Shown here piece after piece: positions 1-7,270 of a DNA stretch of 19,334 bases (its first letter is position 1; each line of letters begins with the position of its first letter). Under the pieces are notes generated by a model. The model saw only the letters and a program-made list of their open reading frames with translations. It ran no database searches and was not told the origin of the DNA. Both the position numbers and the translations under genes were made by a program. The stretch comes from Pseudopedobacter sp040392825 (GTDB lineage: Bacteria; Bacteroidota; Bacteroidia; Sphingobacteriales; Sphingobacteriaceae). Location of the stretch: assembly GCF_040392825.1 (NCBI RefSeq), contig NZ_JBEBVH010000047.1, positions 1 through 19,334 of the forward strand, in the 5' to 3' direction.

Positions 1-1698
1 GGTCGATTGAAGGTAAGGCTGTACAGATTTTAAACTCTCTGTACCTCCAACTTTCGCGAAAACCGGAAGGTAGTTAATCGCGATAGATTCATTTTTTGAA
101 GCAATTTCCTTAGACAGTGCTTTTACTTCCGACTCTGGTTGAGCGCTGGTATTAATTGCTTGCACAAGGGCGTCCTGCAGATATTTAATCTCCGGCTTAT
201 TTGCTTTATCAAGTCTTTCTACAATTACTTTAATATTGTCTGGTGTTGCCACAGAAGCAAATGCTTTATAAGCAGCATCTTTTACTTTTTGATTAGGACT
301 ATCTAACAATGGTAAAACAAATTTTGCAGAAGTTCCATTGTTCCTTTGTTCAATAACATCCAGTAATTCGACCTGTACATTTTCTGATGCTTTTGGTAAA
401 GCAGCATTCACCTCATTGATTAGGTTCGTAGACTTGGAAGTTAATAAAATGGATTTGATAGCCTGATTTGTTTCCTGATCTGCAGAATTTAACTGCTTAA
501 TCAGAAATTTGACTGATTGATCCTTGTTTAGCGTATTTAAAGTGGTTAAAGCAGCAATTTTAGACTGACCGGCTAATTTGCTCTTAGCTAATTTTTCTAT
601 TTTCTTATAATTTGAAGAATTACCCGACTGAGCTATATTTCTCAATACCGCTTCCTGAACTTCGGGTTTAGCTTTAGAAACAAGACTGATTAACTTGGTA
701 TTACCCTGGTTTCCCCAGTTTTCATTAATCAAAGACAGTGCAGTATTTCTGTATAAAGCACTATTGTCTTCCTGTACAGTTTTAAACAGTGCATTTTTAT
801 AATTCTCAGGATTTTTCTTTACAAGCATCTTTAGTGCTGCGCTCTTATAATTAGGTGCAACATTGGGCTGATTGTAGATTACGGTAGCTAAATTAATCGC
901 AACATCTTCTTGCTTATTGTTAATTAGTGCCTGTGCATATTTCAGCGCTAATCCCATTTCATCAATAGAGCTATAAGCATAGTTTGCTGCTTTTATTTTA
1001 CTTTCGAATACTTGTGCCGAAGCCGGTTGGCCGATTTGGCTTAGAGCATTTAAAGCAGTTTTTTGAAAATCAGCAGAATTGTATTTCGATAATAGATTGA
1101 TAATTGGCTGTTCTCCCTTCTGAGATTTTAAAGCACCTAAAGCGGTTACAATAGCAATAGCAGATTTTTCATTAGAAGGATTCTTTGATGCGCCTACCAA
1201 TGCTGATTCTGCTTTTGCTGATCCTATGCTTGTTAAAGCCCTGCCAGCTTTTTCGGCTAAGAAACTGTCGTTCAGATATTTTGAAACAGCTTCTACAGCT
1301 TCGTCTTTTCCACAGTTTTGTATTAACTGTAGAACATATCCCTGTAGATTTTTGTCTTTTATTTTATTTAAACTTTCAATCAATCCTGATACAAAAGTTA
1401 ACCGGTCTTGTTCTTGCCCGTTTTTTTGAACATATAAAGAATAGCTATTGGTAAGATATTCTATTTCCGGATTTCTTCCACCTCCCTGAGGTCTTAATTG
1501 TGAAAGTAATGTAGCAACTTCAGAAGCAGAAAAGCCTTTTAATTCTTGCATAGCATCAAGAAACTTTCCTTTTTCGGCAGCAGGTTGCAACGCCAGAACG
1601 TCTGCAATCTTAGTATCTGTAGTTCTACCTTTCGGTAATTGACCGTATAATACGGTATGAAATAATAGAAGGACGTATAAAATATTGAGTTTTTTCAT
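1..1698 (-). CDS. Exported HEAT-repeat protein, partial (C-terminus beyond the left edge)
   Basis: An uninterrupted minus-strand frame of 566 codons runs from an ATG at 1698 to the window edge with no stop, so the protein is longer than what is visible. It begins MKKLNILYVLLLFHTVLYGQ, a Sec signal peptide. The rest is almost entirely alpha-helical, with repeating hydrophobic/Ala-rich helix pairs spaced about 30-40 residues (for example GRALTSIGSAKAESALVGA and YKAFASVATPDNIKVIVERL), the pattern of HEAT/armadillo-like repeats. It starts 10 bp after the stop of the Gfo/Idh oxidoreductase gene, so the two are probably co-transcribed. From what I know of Bacteroidota genomes, HEAT-repeat exported proteins beside Gfo/Idh enzymes often continue into a DUF1080 (3-keto-disaccharide hydrolase) domain. 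That domain would lie outside the window and is inference only. The role of the visible part is probably protein or ligand scaffolding in the periplasm. Confidence 0.85.
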   Translation of the reverse strand, partial: MKKLNILYVLLLFHTVLYGQLPKGRTTDTKIADVLALQPAAEKGKFLDAMQELKGFSASEVATLLSQLRPQGGGRNPEIEYLTNSYSLYVQKNGQEQDRLTFVSGLIESLNKIKDKNLQGYVLQLIQNCGKDEAVEAVSKYLNDSFLAEKAGRALTSIGSAKAESALVGASKNPSNEKSAIAIVTALGALKSQKGEQPIINLLSKYNSADFQKTALNALSQIGQPASAQVFESKIKAANYAYSSIDEMGLALKYAQALINNKQEDVAINLATVIYNQPNVAPNYKSAALKMLVKKNPENYKNALFKTVQEDNSALYRNTALSLINENWGNQGNTKLISLVSKAKPEVQEAVLRNIAQSGNSSNYKKIEKLAKSKLAGQSKIAALTTLNTLNKDQSVKFLIKQLNSADQETNQAIKSILLTSKSTNLINEVNAALPKASENVQVELLDVIEQRNNGTSAKFVLPLLDSPNQKVKDAAYKAFASVATPDNIKVIVERLDKANKPEIKYLQDALVQAINTSAQPESEVKALSKEIASKNESIAINYLPVFAKVGGTESLKSVQPYLQST

Positions 1699-1708
1699 TT
1701 CTTTTTGG

Positions 1709-3028
1709 TTATATAGACCATGGGCCTCTCATAGGTTGCGAAATTAGTCTGTTTGCAGCATCGTCATTAACAAACCGTTGCGTTGCAGAATCAAAGCTTA
1801 AAGATCGATTTAGTCTAAGTGCAATTGCTCCAAGATTAACCAGGGTTGCCGATCTGTGCCCATTGATTTCATTTAATGCAAACTTCTCTCTGGTACGTAC
1901 CGATCTTAAGAAGTCTGTAACCTGCATTTCCGGATCGGGAAATTGAGCCATCTTTTGCTCGACATTTGGTATATCGCAAACAAAACCTTTATAGAGTTTT
2001 CCAGAAGGTCCTTCGATAAAAGCTTTACCAACATCTTTTCCTTCACCGTCTAAAATGATCTGGCAACCGTCTGCATAGGTGTAAGTTATCCTTCTCCAGG
2101 TACCCACCGCATCGCTGTGTTGTTGAGGTGCATCAACGTCGATAGAAACCGGACTTTCGTTATCTTTTCCTAAAAGATACTGAACCGGATCTAAATAGTG
2201 TTGTCCCATATCGCCTAATCCGCCTCCGTCATAATCCCAATACCCTCTAAAAGTAGTGTGAACTCTGTGTTCGCTATAAGGTTTGTATGGGGCAGGGCCA
2301 AGCCACATGTCATAATCCAGTTCTTTTGGGACCTGTTGCTTTGGAAGGTTTTCTCTTCCAACCCAATAGAATTTCCAATTGAATCCGGTATGCTGGCTAA
2401 TGGTTACTTTTAAAGGCCATCCCAGCATTCCTGTATCCACCAACTTTTTGATTTTTTTTACAGGAACTTTCATACCATAGAAATTGGCATCAAACCTAAA
2501 CCAGGTATTCAGTCTAAACATGTTTCCATGCTGTTTAACTGCTTCTACTACTTTTTCTCCCTCACCAATGGTTCTGGTCATTGGTTTTTCACACCAAATG
2601 TCCTTTCCCGCTCTGGCCGCTTCTACAGCCATAATTCCATGCCAATGCGGAGGTGTTGCAATATGTACAATGTCTACTTCCGGCGATTTTATCAGGTCTC
2701 TAAAATCGTGATATTCTTTTACGCCGCCACCTAAAGCTTTTTGTGCTATGGCCAGATGTCTGGAATCCACGTCGCAAATGGCAACTGTTTTAGTTCCTGC
2801 ATATTTGAAATGCCCTCTACCCATAGATCCAACACCGATAACACCTTTTGTTAAGTGATCGCTGGGGGCAAGATAACCTTTTCCAAGTACGAAACGGGGA
2901 ACAATGGTAAAGGCGGCAATCCCAATTGCAGATTTTTTGATAAACTCTCTTCTCGATTTATTCTTACTTTCCATTTTTACATTTTTGTTGTTAATATTTT
3001 GAGCAGGTTTAGTCGATTTATTTTCCAT
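1709..3028 (-). CDS. Gfo/Idh/MocA-family oxidoreductase with Tat signal
   Basis: NAD(P)-dependent oxidoreductase of the Gfo/Idh/MocA family, 439 residues as called. An SRREF twin-arginine motif (residues 25-29) followed by a hydrophobic stretch (33-44) indicates Tat export with the cofactor already bound. The Rossmann fold shows GVGSMG (65-70), and the family's EKP motif is at 147-149, where the Lys is expected to be catalytic. GDMGQHYLDP (272-281) carries the conserved His of the C-terminal domain. Exported members of this family typically oxidise sugars or 3-keto sugars; the substrate here is unknown. The start is uncertain: the first ATG (3028) puts an unusual charged 18-residue leader ahead of MESKNKSRREF, so an ATG at 2974 is the better-placed start for a Tat signal. 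Neither start has a Shine-Dalgarno sequence. It lies first in an operon with the HEAT-repeat protein and diverges from the PUL. Confidence 0.92.
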   Translation of the reverse strand: MENKSTKPAQNINNKNVKMESKNKSRREFIKKSAIGIAAFTIVPRFVLGKGYLAPSDHLTKGVIGVGSMGRGHFKYAGTKTVAICDVDSRHLAIAQKALGGGVKEYHDFRDLIKSPEVDIVHIATPPHWHGIMAVEAARAGKDIWCEKPMTRTIGEGEKVVEAVKQHGNMFRLNTWFRFDANFYGMKVPVKKIKKLVDTGMLGWPLKVTISQHTGFNWKFYWVGRENLPKQQVPKELDYDMWLGPAPYKPYSEHRVHTTFRGYWDYDGGGLGDMGQHYLDPVQYLLGKDNESPVSIDVDAPQQHSDAVGTWRRITYTYADGCQIILDGEGKDVGKAFIEGPSGKLYKGFVCDIPNVEQKMAQFPDPEMQVTDFLRSVRTREKFALNEINGHRSATLVNLGAIALRLNRSLSFDSATQRFVNDDAANRLISQPMRGPWSI

Positions 3029-3307
3029 ATGAACTGCTGGTTTTCAGGAAATCAAAGTTTAAATGGTTATACTAATGTGAAGTTAATAATTTGCCTAACA
3101 AAATCAAACAATAATACAATTTTAAAAAGAATAAAATAACTTATTAAAATTATTATAATCATTTAACGACTTAAAATTGACTAAATCCGACATAAATTAC
3201 ATAGTTTTAGTAGTAAAGTCCTTTTTAAAATGTCTAACACACATAAAGATTGTTGAATTTATCTTTTTTAATTAAATTTCTATATTCGCCACATATAATC
3301 CACTCTC
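3029..3307. promoter_or_regulatory. Divergent intergenic region between the Gfo/Idh operon and the PUL sigma factor
   Basis: This very AT-rich, 279-bp stretch separates two divergent transcription units and must hold the promoters of both. The best candidate for the rightward promoter is TATATTCG at 3281-3288, one mismatch from the Bacteroidota -7 box TAnnTTTG, about 20 nt before the sigma-factor ATG. The nearest TTG (3253-3255) lies about 25 nt upstream of it, longer than the usual 19-21 nt spacing, so the match is weak. I see no convincing box for the leftward operon. Confidence 0.4.
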
Positions 3308-3886
3308 ATGACCGATTTGGATCTTTTAGATGCTATTTCATTAGATGATGAAAATGCTTTTCGGACACTTTTTGAACGTTATTCGTCAAGAACTTATAGT
3401 AAAGCCTTTTCCTATATTAAAGACCAGGAAGCGTGTGAGCAAATAGTTCATGATATATTTTTGGGTTTATGGAAAAACCGGAAGATTTTAAAAATACGCG
3501 TTTTCAAAAATTACATTTCTGCGGCAACGAGATATAGGGTATATAAGTATTTATCAGTTCAAAAATCGTCTAAAATAGACTTTGTGGAAGAAGTCGGTAC
3601 AGAACACAAGTCTGTCCTGAATGCCGGCTATGAGAGCTTATCTTATAAACAACTGGAAGAGCAGGTAGAGCAGCTGTTGGACGGCCTTCCTTTAAGATGT
3701 AAAGAAATCTTCCTTTTAAGCCGTAAGGAGTTTCTGTCCAATGAAGAAATTGCCAAGAAGTTAGGGATTTCTAAAAGAACAATAGAAAATCAAATCACCC
3801 GGGCACTAAAACATCTTCGTTCTTCAATGAAAGATGTTATGATTTATCTGATTATAATAGAAGGTATTAAACGGATAAACCTCTAA
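3308..3886 (+). CDS. RNA polymerase ECF-type sigma factor (sigma-70 family)
   Basis: A 192-residue ECF sigma factor of the Bacteroidota PUL type. Sigma region 2 covers about residues 17-85: the helix around NAFRTLFERYSSRTYSKAF, then DQEACEQIVHDIFLGLWKNR for core-RNAP binding and -10 recognition. Region 4 covers about 113-172 with a helix-turn-helix at SNEEIAKKLGISKRTIENQ (144-162) for the -35-like element. The C-terminal tail after 175 is hydrophobic (MIYLIIIEG), as in several Bacteroidetes ECF factors. It lies 107 bp upstream of a FecR-type anti-sigma gene. It should direct transcription of the downstream susC-susD operon when the transporter senses its glycan. Length and domain content are normal for the family. 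Confidence 0.95.
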   Translation: MTDLDLLDAISLDDENAFRTLFERYSSRTYSKAFSYIKDQEACEQIVHDIFLGLWKNRKILKIRVFKNYISAATRYRVYKYLSVQKSSKIDFVEEVGTEHKSVLNAGYESLSYKQLEEQVEQLLDGLPLRCKEIFLLSRKEFLSNEEIAKKLGISKRTIENQITRALKHLRSSMKDVMIYLIIIEGIKRINL

Positions 3887-3993
3887 AGTCAAGCCTCAAC
3901 TTAATAAGATAAGAGACATTTTTTTGATAAACTGTGTGTGTGCTTGTTGGTATCGGGGACTATTGATATAAGTACGTTTAATACGAGAAAAGA

Positions 3994-5151
3994 ATGTCTG
4001 AGAAAGAATACATCTTATTATATGAAAAATTTCTGGCAGGGAAATGCTCAGAAGATGAACAAAGAATACTGGAGGATATTCAGGACGATTTCTTGTCTCA
4101 TTTTTATCAGCTGGATCTTACCCAGGAAGAGGAAGTAAAAGAACGTAACCATAGAATATACGGTAAACTCAGAAAGCGTATTGTAGCGGATAGGGTAAGG
4201 GCTAAAATGAAATTCTATCTAACAGCAGCATGCCTGTTAATAGGTGTATTAATCACTTCGTATTGGTTTCTATTTAGGAATTTCAGGGAAATTCTTTCAC
4301 AGGACCAGCAAATAGTAAAAAAGGAAGAAGTTTATAGAGACAGCGCAAAAACCATACTTACGCTTGCAAATGGCAGTCAGATTATTTTAGATACTATAAA
4401 AAATGGCTTTTTTCTGGAAGACGGAGTTTCCGGGAGTTTTAAAAAATCCGAAGCCAATGAATTGGTTTATAATGTTGCGCGTCCAGATATCAGACAAAAC
4501 GATGTCGCTTATAACTCTATCCGTACACTTAAGGGAGGCGAATACCAGCTGGTATTATCAGATGGTACCAGGGTTTGGTTAAATTCGGAATCTTCACTGA
4601 AATTTCCGGTAACTTTTACAGATAAAGAAAGAAAGGTAGAGTTGCTTGGTGAAGCATATTTTCAGGTAGCAAAAAATAAAGATGCGCCTTTTAAAGTCCT
4701 ATCGAAAAATGTTGAAATTAAAGTTTTAGGAACGCAGTTTAATGTAAGTAGCTATGAGGGTGTAACAGCTGCGTTGGAAGAAGGGGCTATTGAATTAACA
4801 AGTCGTGGAAATAAAGTTCTTTTGGTGCCCGGAGAAAAAGGTGAGTTGAAAGAAGATGGTAAGTTCAGGGTATCAAAAGCAAATCTGGAGGCTATTCTGG
4901 CATGGAAAAACGGCTATTTTTTCTTTGAAGATGAGAGCATAAAAAGTATTATGCAAAAGATATCCAGATGGTATAATATAGAGGTCCAATATAAAAACCA
5001 GGTAGAGGATGAAAGGTTTTACGGAAAAATATTACGTACAGAGCGCCTTGAAGAACTTTTGGAAAATATTGAGCTGGCCAGCGGGATAGAATTTAAAATC
5101 ATCAAATCAGAAAAAGATAAAAATAAATCAATTGTAATTATAGACTTATAA
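3994..5151 (+). CDS. FecR-family anti-sigma factor (DUF4974 C-terminal domain)
   Basis: A 385-residue inner-membrane anti-sigma factor. A short cytoplasmic N-terminal helical part (1-70), which would bind the ECF sigma factor, is followed by one membrane segment (about 73-94, FYLTAACLLIGVLITSYWFLF). A periplasmic FecR domain lies at about 178-275 and contains GGEYQLVLSDGTRVWLNSES and LLGEAYFQVAKN. The C-terminal DUF4974/STN-like domain (about 316-383, ESIKSIMQKISRWYNIEV) would contact the STN domain of SusC. Together with the sigma factor before it and the STN-bearing SusC after it, this completes a trans-envelope signalling relay. The start at 3994 gives the expected N-terminus (MSEKEYILLYEKFLAGKCS); an overlapping frame-2 ORF is a shadow. 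Confidence 0.95.
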   Translation: MSEKEYILLYEKFLAGKCSEDEQRILEDIQDDFLSHFYQLDLTQEEEVKERNHRIYGKLRKRIVADRVRAKMKFYLTAACLLIGVLITSYWFLFRNFREILSQDQQIVKKEEVYRDSAKTILTLANGSQIILDTIKNGFFLEDGVSGSFKKSEANELVYNVARPDIRQNDVAYNSIRTLKGGEYQLVLSDGTRVWLNSESSLKFPVTFTDKERKVELLGEAYFQVAKNKDAPFKVLSKNVEIKVLGTQFNVSSYEGVTAALEEGAIELTSRGNKVLLVPGEKGELKEDGKFRVSKANLEAILAWKNGYFFFEDESIKSIMQKISRWYNIEVQYKNQVEDERFYGKILRTERLEELLENIELASGIEFKIIKSEKDKNKSIVIIDL

Positions 5152-5152
5152 A

Positions 5153-5379
5153 ATGTTAAACCTAATCAAAATGGAAATAATGAACGTAGTGTATCATCAG
5201 GCCCGAAGTGGAGCGACTGTTAATGAAGAAATTGCTAGAAAGGGCGACACTTTAAAATTTTATATAAGTTACTTTTTGCATTATTACAAGTGCATCTGAT
5301 TTTAAAGCTTTAGCCGATTATAAAGAAACACCCAGTATGCCAGTACCGGGTGCGTTTTATGTCATTAATAAATTTGTTT
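5153..5379 (+). other. Non-genic spacer between fecR and susC with possible decayed ORF fragments
   Basis: The roughly 250 bp between the anti-sigma gene and susC contain no full gene. Two short stretches read like protein: a 48-codon ORF at 5153-5299 (MLNLIKMEIM..., ending YYKCI) and, in another frame from about 5268, a stretch ending ADYKETPSMPVPGAFYVINK with a stop just before 5380. They could be the frameshifted remains of one small gene, or chance. The promoter for the susCD operon should also lie here, but I see no clear -33/-7 pair. Confidence 0.25.
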
Positions 5380-5401
5380 GAACTCTTAACGACTATTCCA
5401 A

Positions 5402-7264
5402 ATGTACAAAAAAAGTATATTTCCGTCCCGGTATTGGACGAAATACTATATCAGGAAGTGCTCTTTAATTATGAAGTTAACAATTCTGCTCGCATTTGTA
5501 TTTACATTTCATGCTTTTGGCAATACCTATGCTCAAAAGCTAACATTTGAAAAAAAGAATGCTACTCTCAAAGAGATTATGGGGATTATACAGGAACAGA
5601 CCGGGTATAATTTTATTATTAATTCGGATGTATTTAAAGATGCGGGAAACATCTCTATTTCTGTAAAGGATTTAACCATTGCAGAAACGCTGGACAAATG
5701 CCTGTCGAACCTTCCATATAAATACCTGATCAACAAAAAATCGATAATTATAAGCAGGAAGCGGGGTGTCAGTATACCGCAACCGCAAAAAAAAGTTGCC
5801 GGAAATGTAGTGGACGAAAAGGGGGTACCAGTTCCGGATGTAACTGTTAGCGTTAAAAACTCGTCTGCATTTACCCGTACAGACGACAAAGGTAATTATT
5901 CGTTGAATGTAACGGGAAATAATTCTATACTGGTATTCAGCTTTTTAGGATATGCCACACAGGAACTTAAGGTTGGCGAGAGAAATACTGTGAATGTTGT
6001 ATTAAAAGAAAGTGTGCAGAAGCTCTCAGAAACTGTAGTGATAGGCTATGGGAGTGTACAAAAAAGAGATATAACAGGCGCTGTATCTCAGGTTAAAATA
6101 GAAGAGATTACAAAAGCGCCCGTCATGTCTTTTGATATGGCGCTTGCGGGCAGAATAGCTGGTGTGCAAGTCTCTTCAAATGATGGACAGCCCGGTTCTG
6201 AAGGGGTAAATATTGTCATTCGGGGAGCAGGTTCGCTTACTCAAAGTACATCTCCTTTATATGTAGTTGACGATTTTCCTTTAGAATCTTTTGATGCTTC
6301 TAGCCTCAATATGAATGATATCGAATCTATAACGGTATTAAAAGATGCTTCTGCGACGGCAATTTATGGAGCAAGAGGGGCAAATGGAGTAGTTGTGATA
6401 GAAACCAAGAAAGGAAAAATTGGTTTACCCGAAATTCAGTATAACGGTTCCATGGGTTTCCAAAATATAACCAAACGGGTAGAAATGATGAATCCTTATG
6501 AGTTTGTAAGGTATGAACTGGAAAGGACAAGTAATTCGGAAACTATTGGAGCTATATATGCTCCCGGAGATTTGCCTGCAACAAGTGCCTTTTATAAAGC
6601 AGATGGGCGTAAATTGGAAGATTATAAGAGTATACCGGGAATAAATTGGCAGGATCAGGTGTTTCGCAGCGGTTATACAGGTATTCATGAGCTGTCTTTA
6701 AGAGGAGGAAATACCAATACGAAGTACTCGCTTTCGGGTTCTTTATATGATCAGGAAGGTGTAGTTTTAAACAGTTCTTCTAACAGAGTGACAGCCCGTT
6801 TATCTCTGGATCAAACCATCAACAAAAAATTTAAGACAGGTATCATTACAAATTATTCTAACCAACCTTCAACCGGAAAACTGATTTCCGGATTATCCAC
6901 TCACGGACATGACTACTTAATGTACAGTGTGTGGGGATACCGGCCTGTTTCGGGAAGGGAAGGAATAGGAATGGTTGATGAAGAGCTATTATACGCAGAT
7001 TTTGATGATGAAAGCGAACCATCCAGCTTTCTTATTAACCCTGTGGTATCTGTAAAAAACGAAGACAGGAGAAATAGAAAGATTAACCTTACAGCCAATG
7101 CATATGCAGATTATGCTATTAACCCATATTTAACCTTACGTACTACAGGTGCATTCATGGCCTATGAATTAGAAACATCGGGTTTTTATAATTCTTTGAC
7201 AAGCAGAGGGACACCGCGTAATCCAAATAATAGAGGAATACAGTGCGATTTGGCTGTCAGCTAA
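5402..7264 (+). CDS. SusC-like transporter, N-terminal part (STN, carboxypeptidase-like and plug domains)
   Basis: The 620-residue N-terminal fragment contains a signal peptide centred on MKLTILLAFVFTFHAFGNTYAQ (from Met24, codon at 5471). The 23-residue leader before it (MYKKSIFPSRYWTKYYIRKC...) resembles leaders on many Sphingobacteriaceae SusC proteins, so the start at 5402 is kept. Next come an STN domain (about 46-118, TLKEIMGIIQEQTGYNFII) that signals to FecR and a CarboxypepD_reg-like beta-sandwich (about 132-203, GNVVDEKGVPVPDVTVSVKN). The TonB plug (about 208-340) contains TVVIGYGSVQKRDITGAVS, RIAGVQV and ESITVLKDASATAIYGARGA. The first barrel strands follow, up to the premature stop. 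All signalling domains lie before the stop, but most of the 22-strand barrel does not. Confidence 0.88.
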   Translation: MYKKSIFPSRYWTKYYIRKCSLIMKLTILLAFVFTFHAFGNTYAQKLTFEKKNATLKEIMGIIQEQTGYNFIINSDVFKDAGNISISVKDLTIAETLDKCLSNLPYKYLINKKSIIISRKRGVSIPQPQKKVAGNVVDEKGVPVPDVTVSVKNSSAFTRTDDKGNYSLNVTGNNSILVFSFLGYATQELKVGERNTVNVVLKESVQKLSETVVIGYGSVQKRDITGAVSQVKIEEITKAPVMSFDMALAGRIAGVQVSSNDGQPGSEGVNIVIRGAGSLTQSTSPLYVVDDFPLESFDASSLNMNDIESITVLKDASATAIYGARGANGVVVIETKKGKIGLPEIQYNGSMGFQNITKRVEMMNPYEFVRYELERTSNSETIGAIYAPGDLPATSAFYKADGRKLEDYKSIPGINWQDQVFRSGYTGIHELSLRGGNTNTKYSLSGSLYDQEGVVLNSSSNRVTARLSLDQTINKKFKTGIITNYSNQPSTGKLISGLSTHGHDYLMYSVWGYRPVSGREGIGMVDEELLYADFDDESEPSSFLINPVVSVKNEDRRNRKINLTANAYADYAINPYLTLRTTGAFMAYELETSGFYNSLTSRGTPRNPNNRGIQCDLAVS

Positions 7265-7270
7265 ATATAT

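Noticed and set aside
1185..1454. Plus-strand ORFs inside the HEAT-repeat gene
   Set aside because: They are antisense to a continuous 566-codon frame with signal peptide and helical repeats, and their own translations look like shadow sequence.
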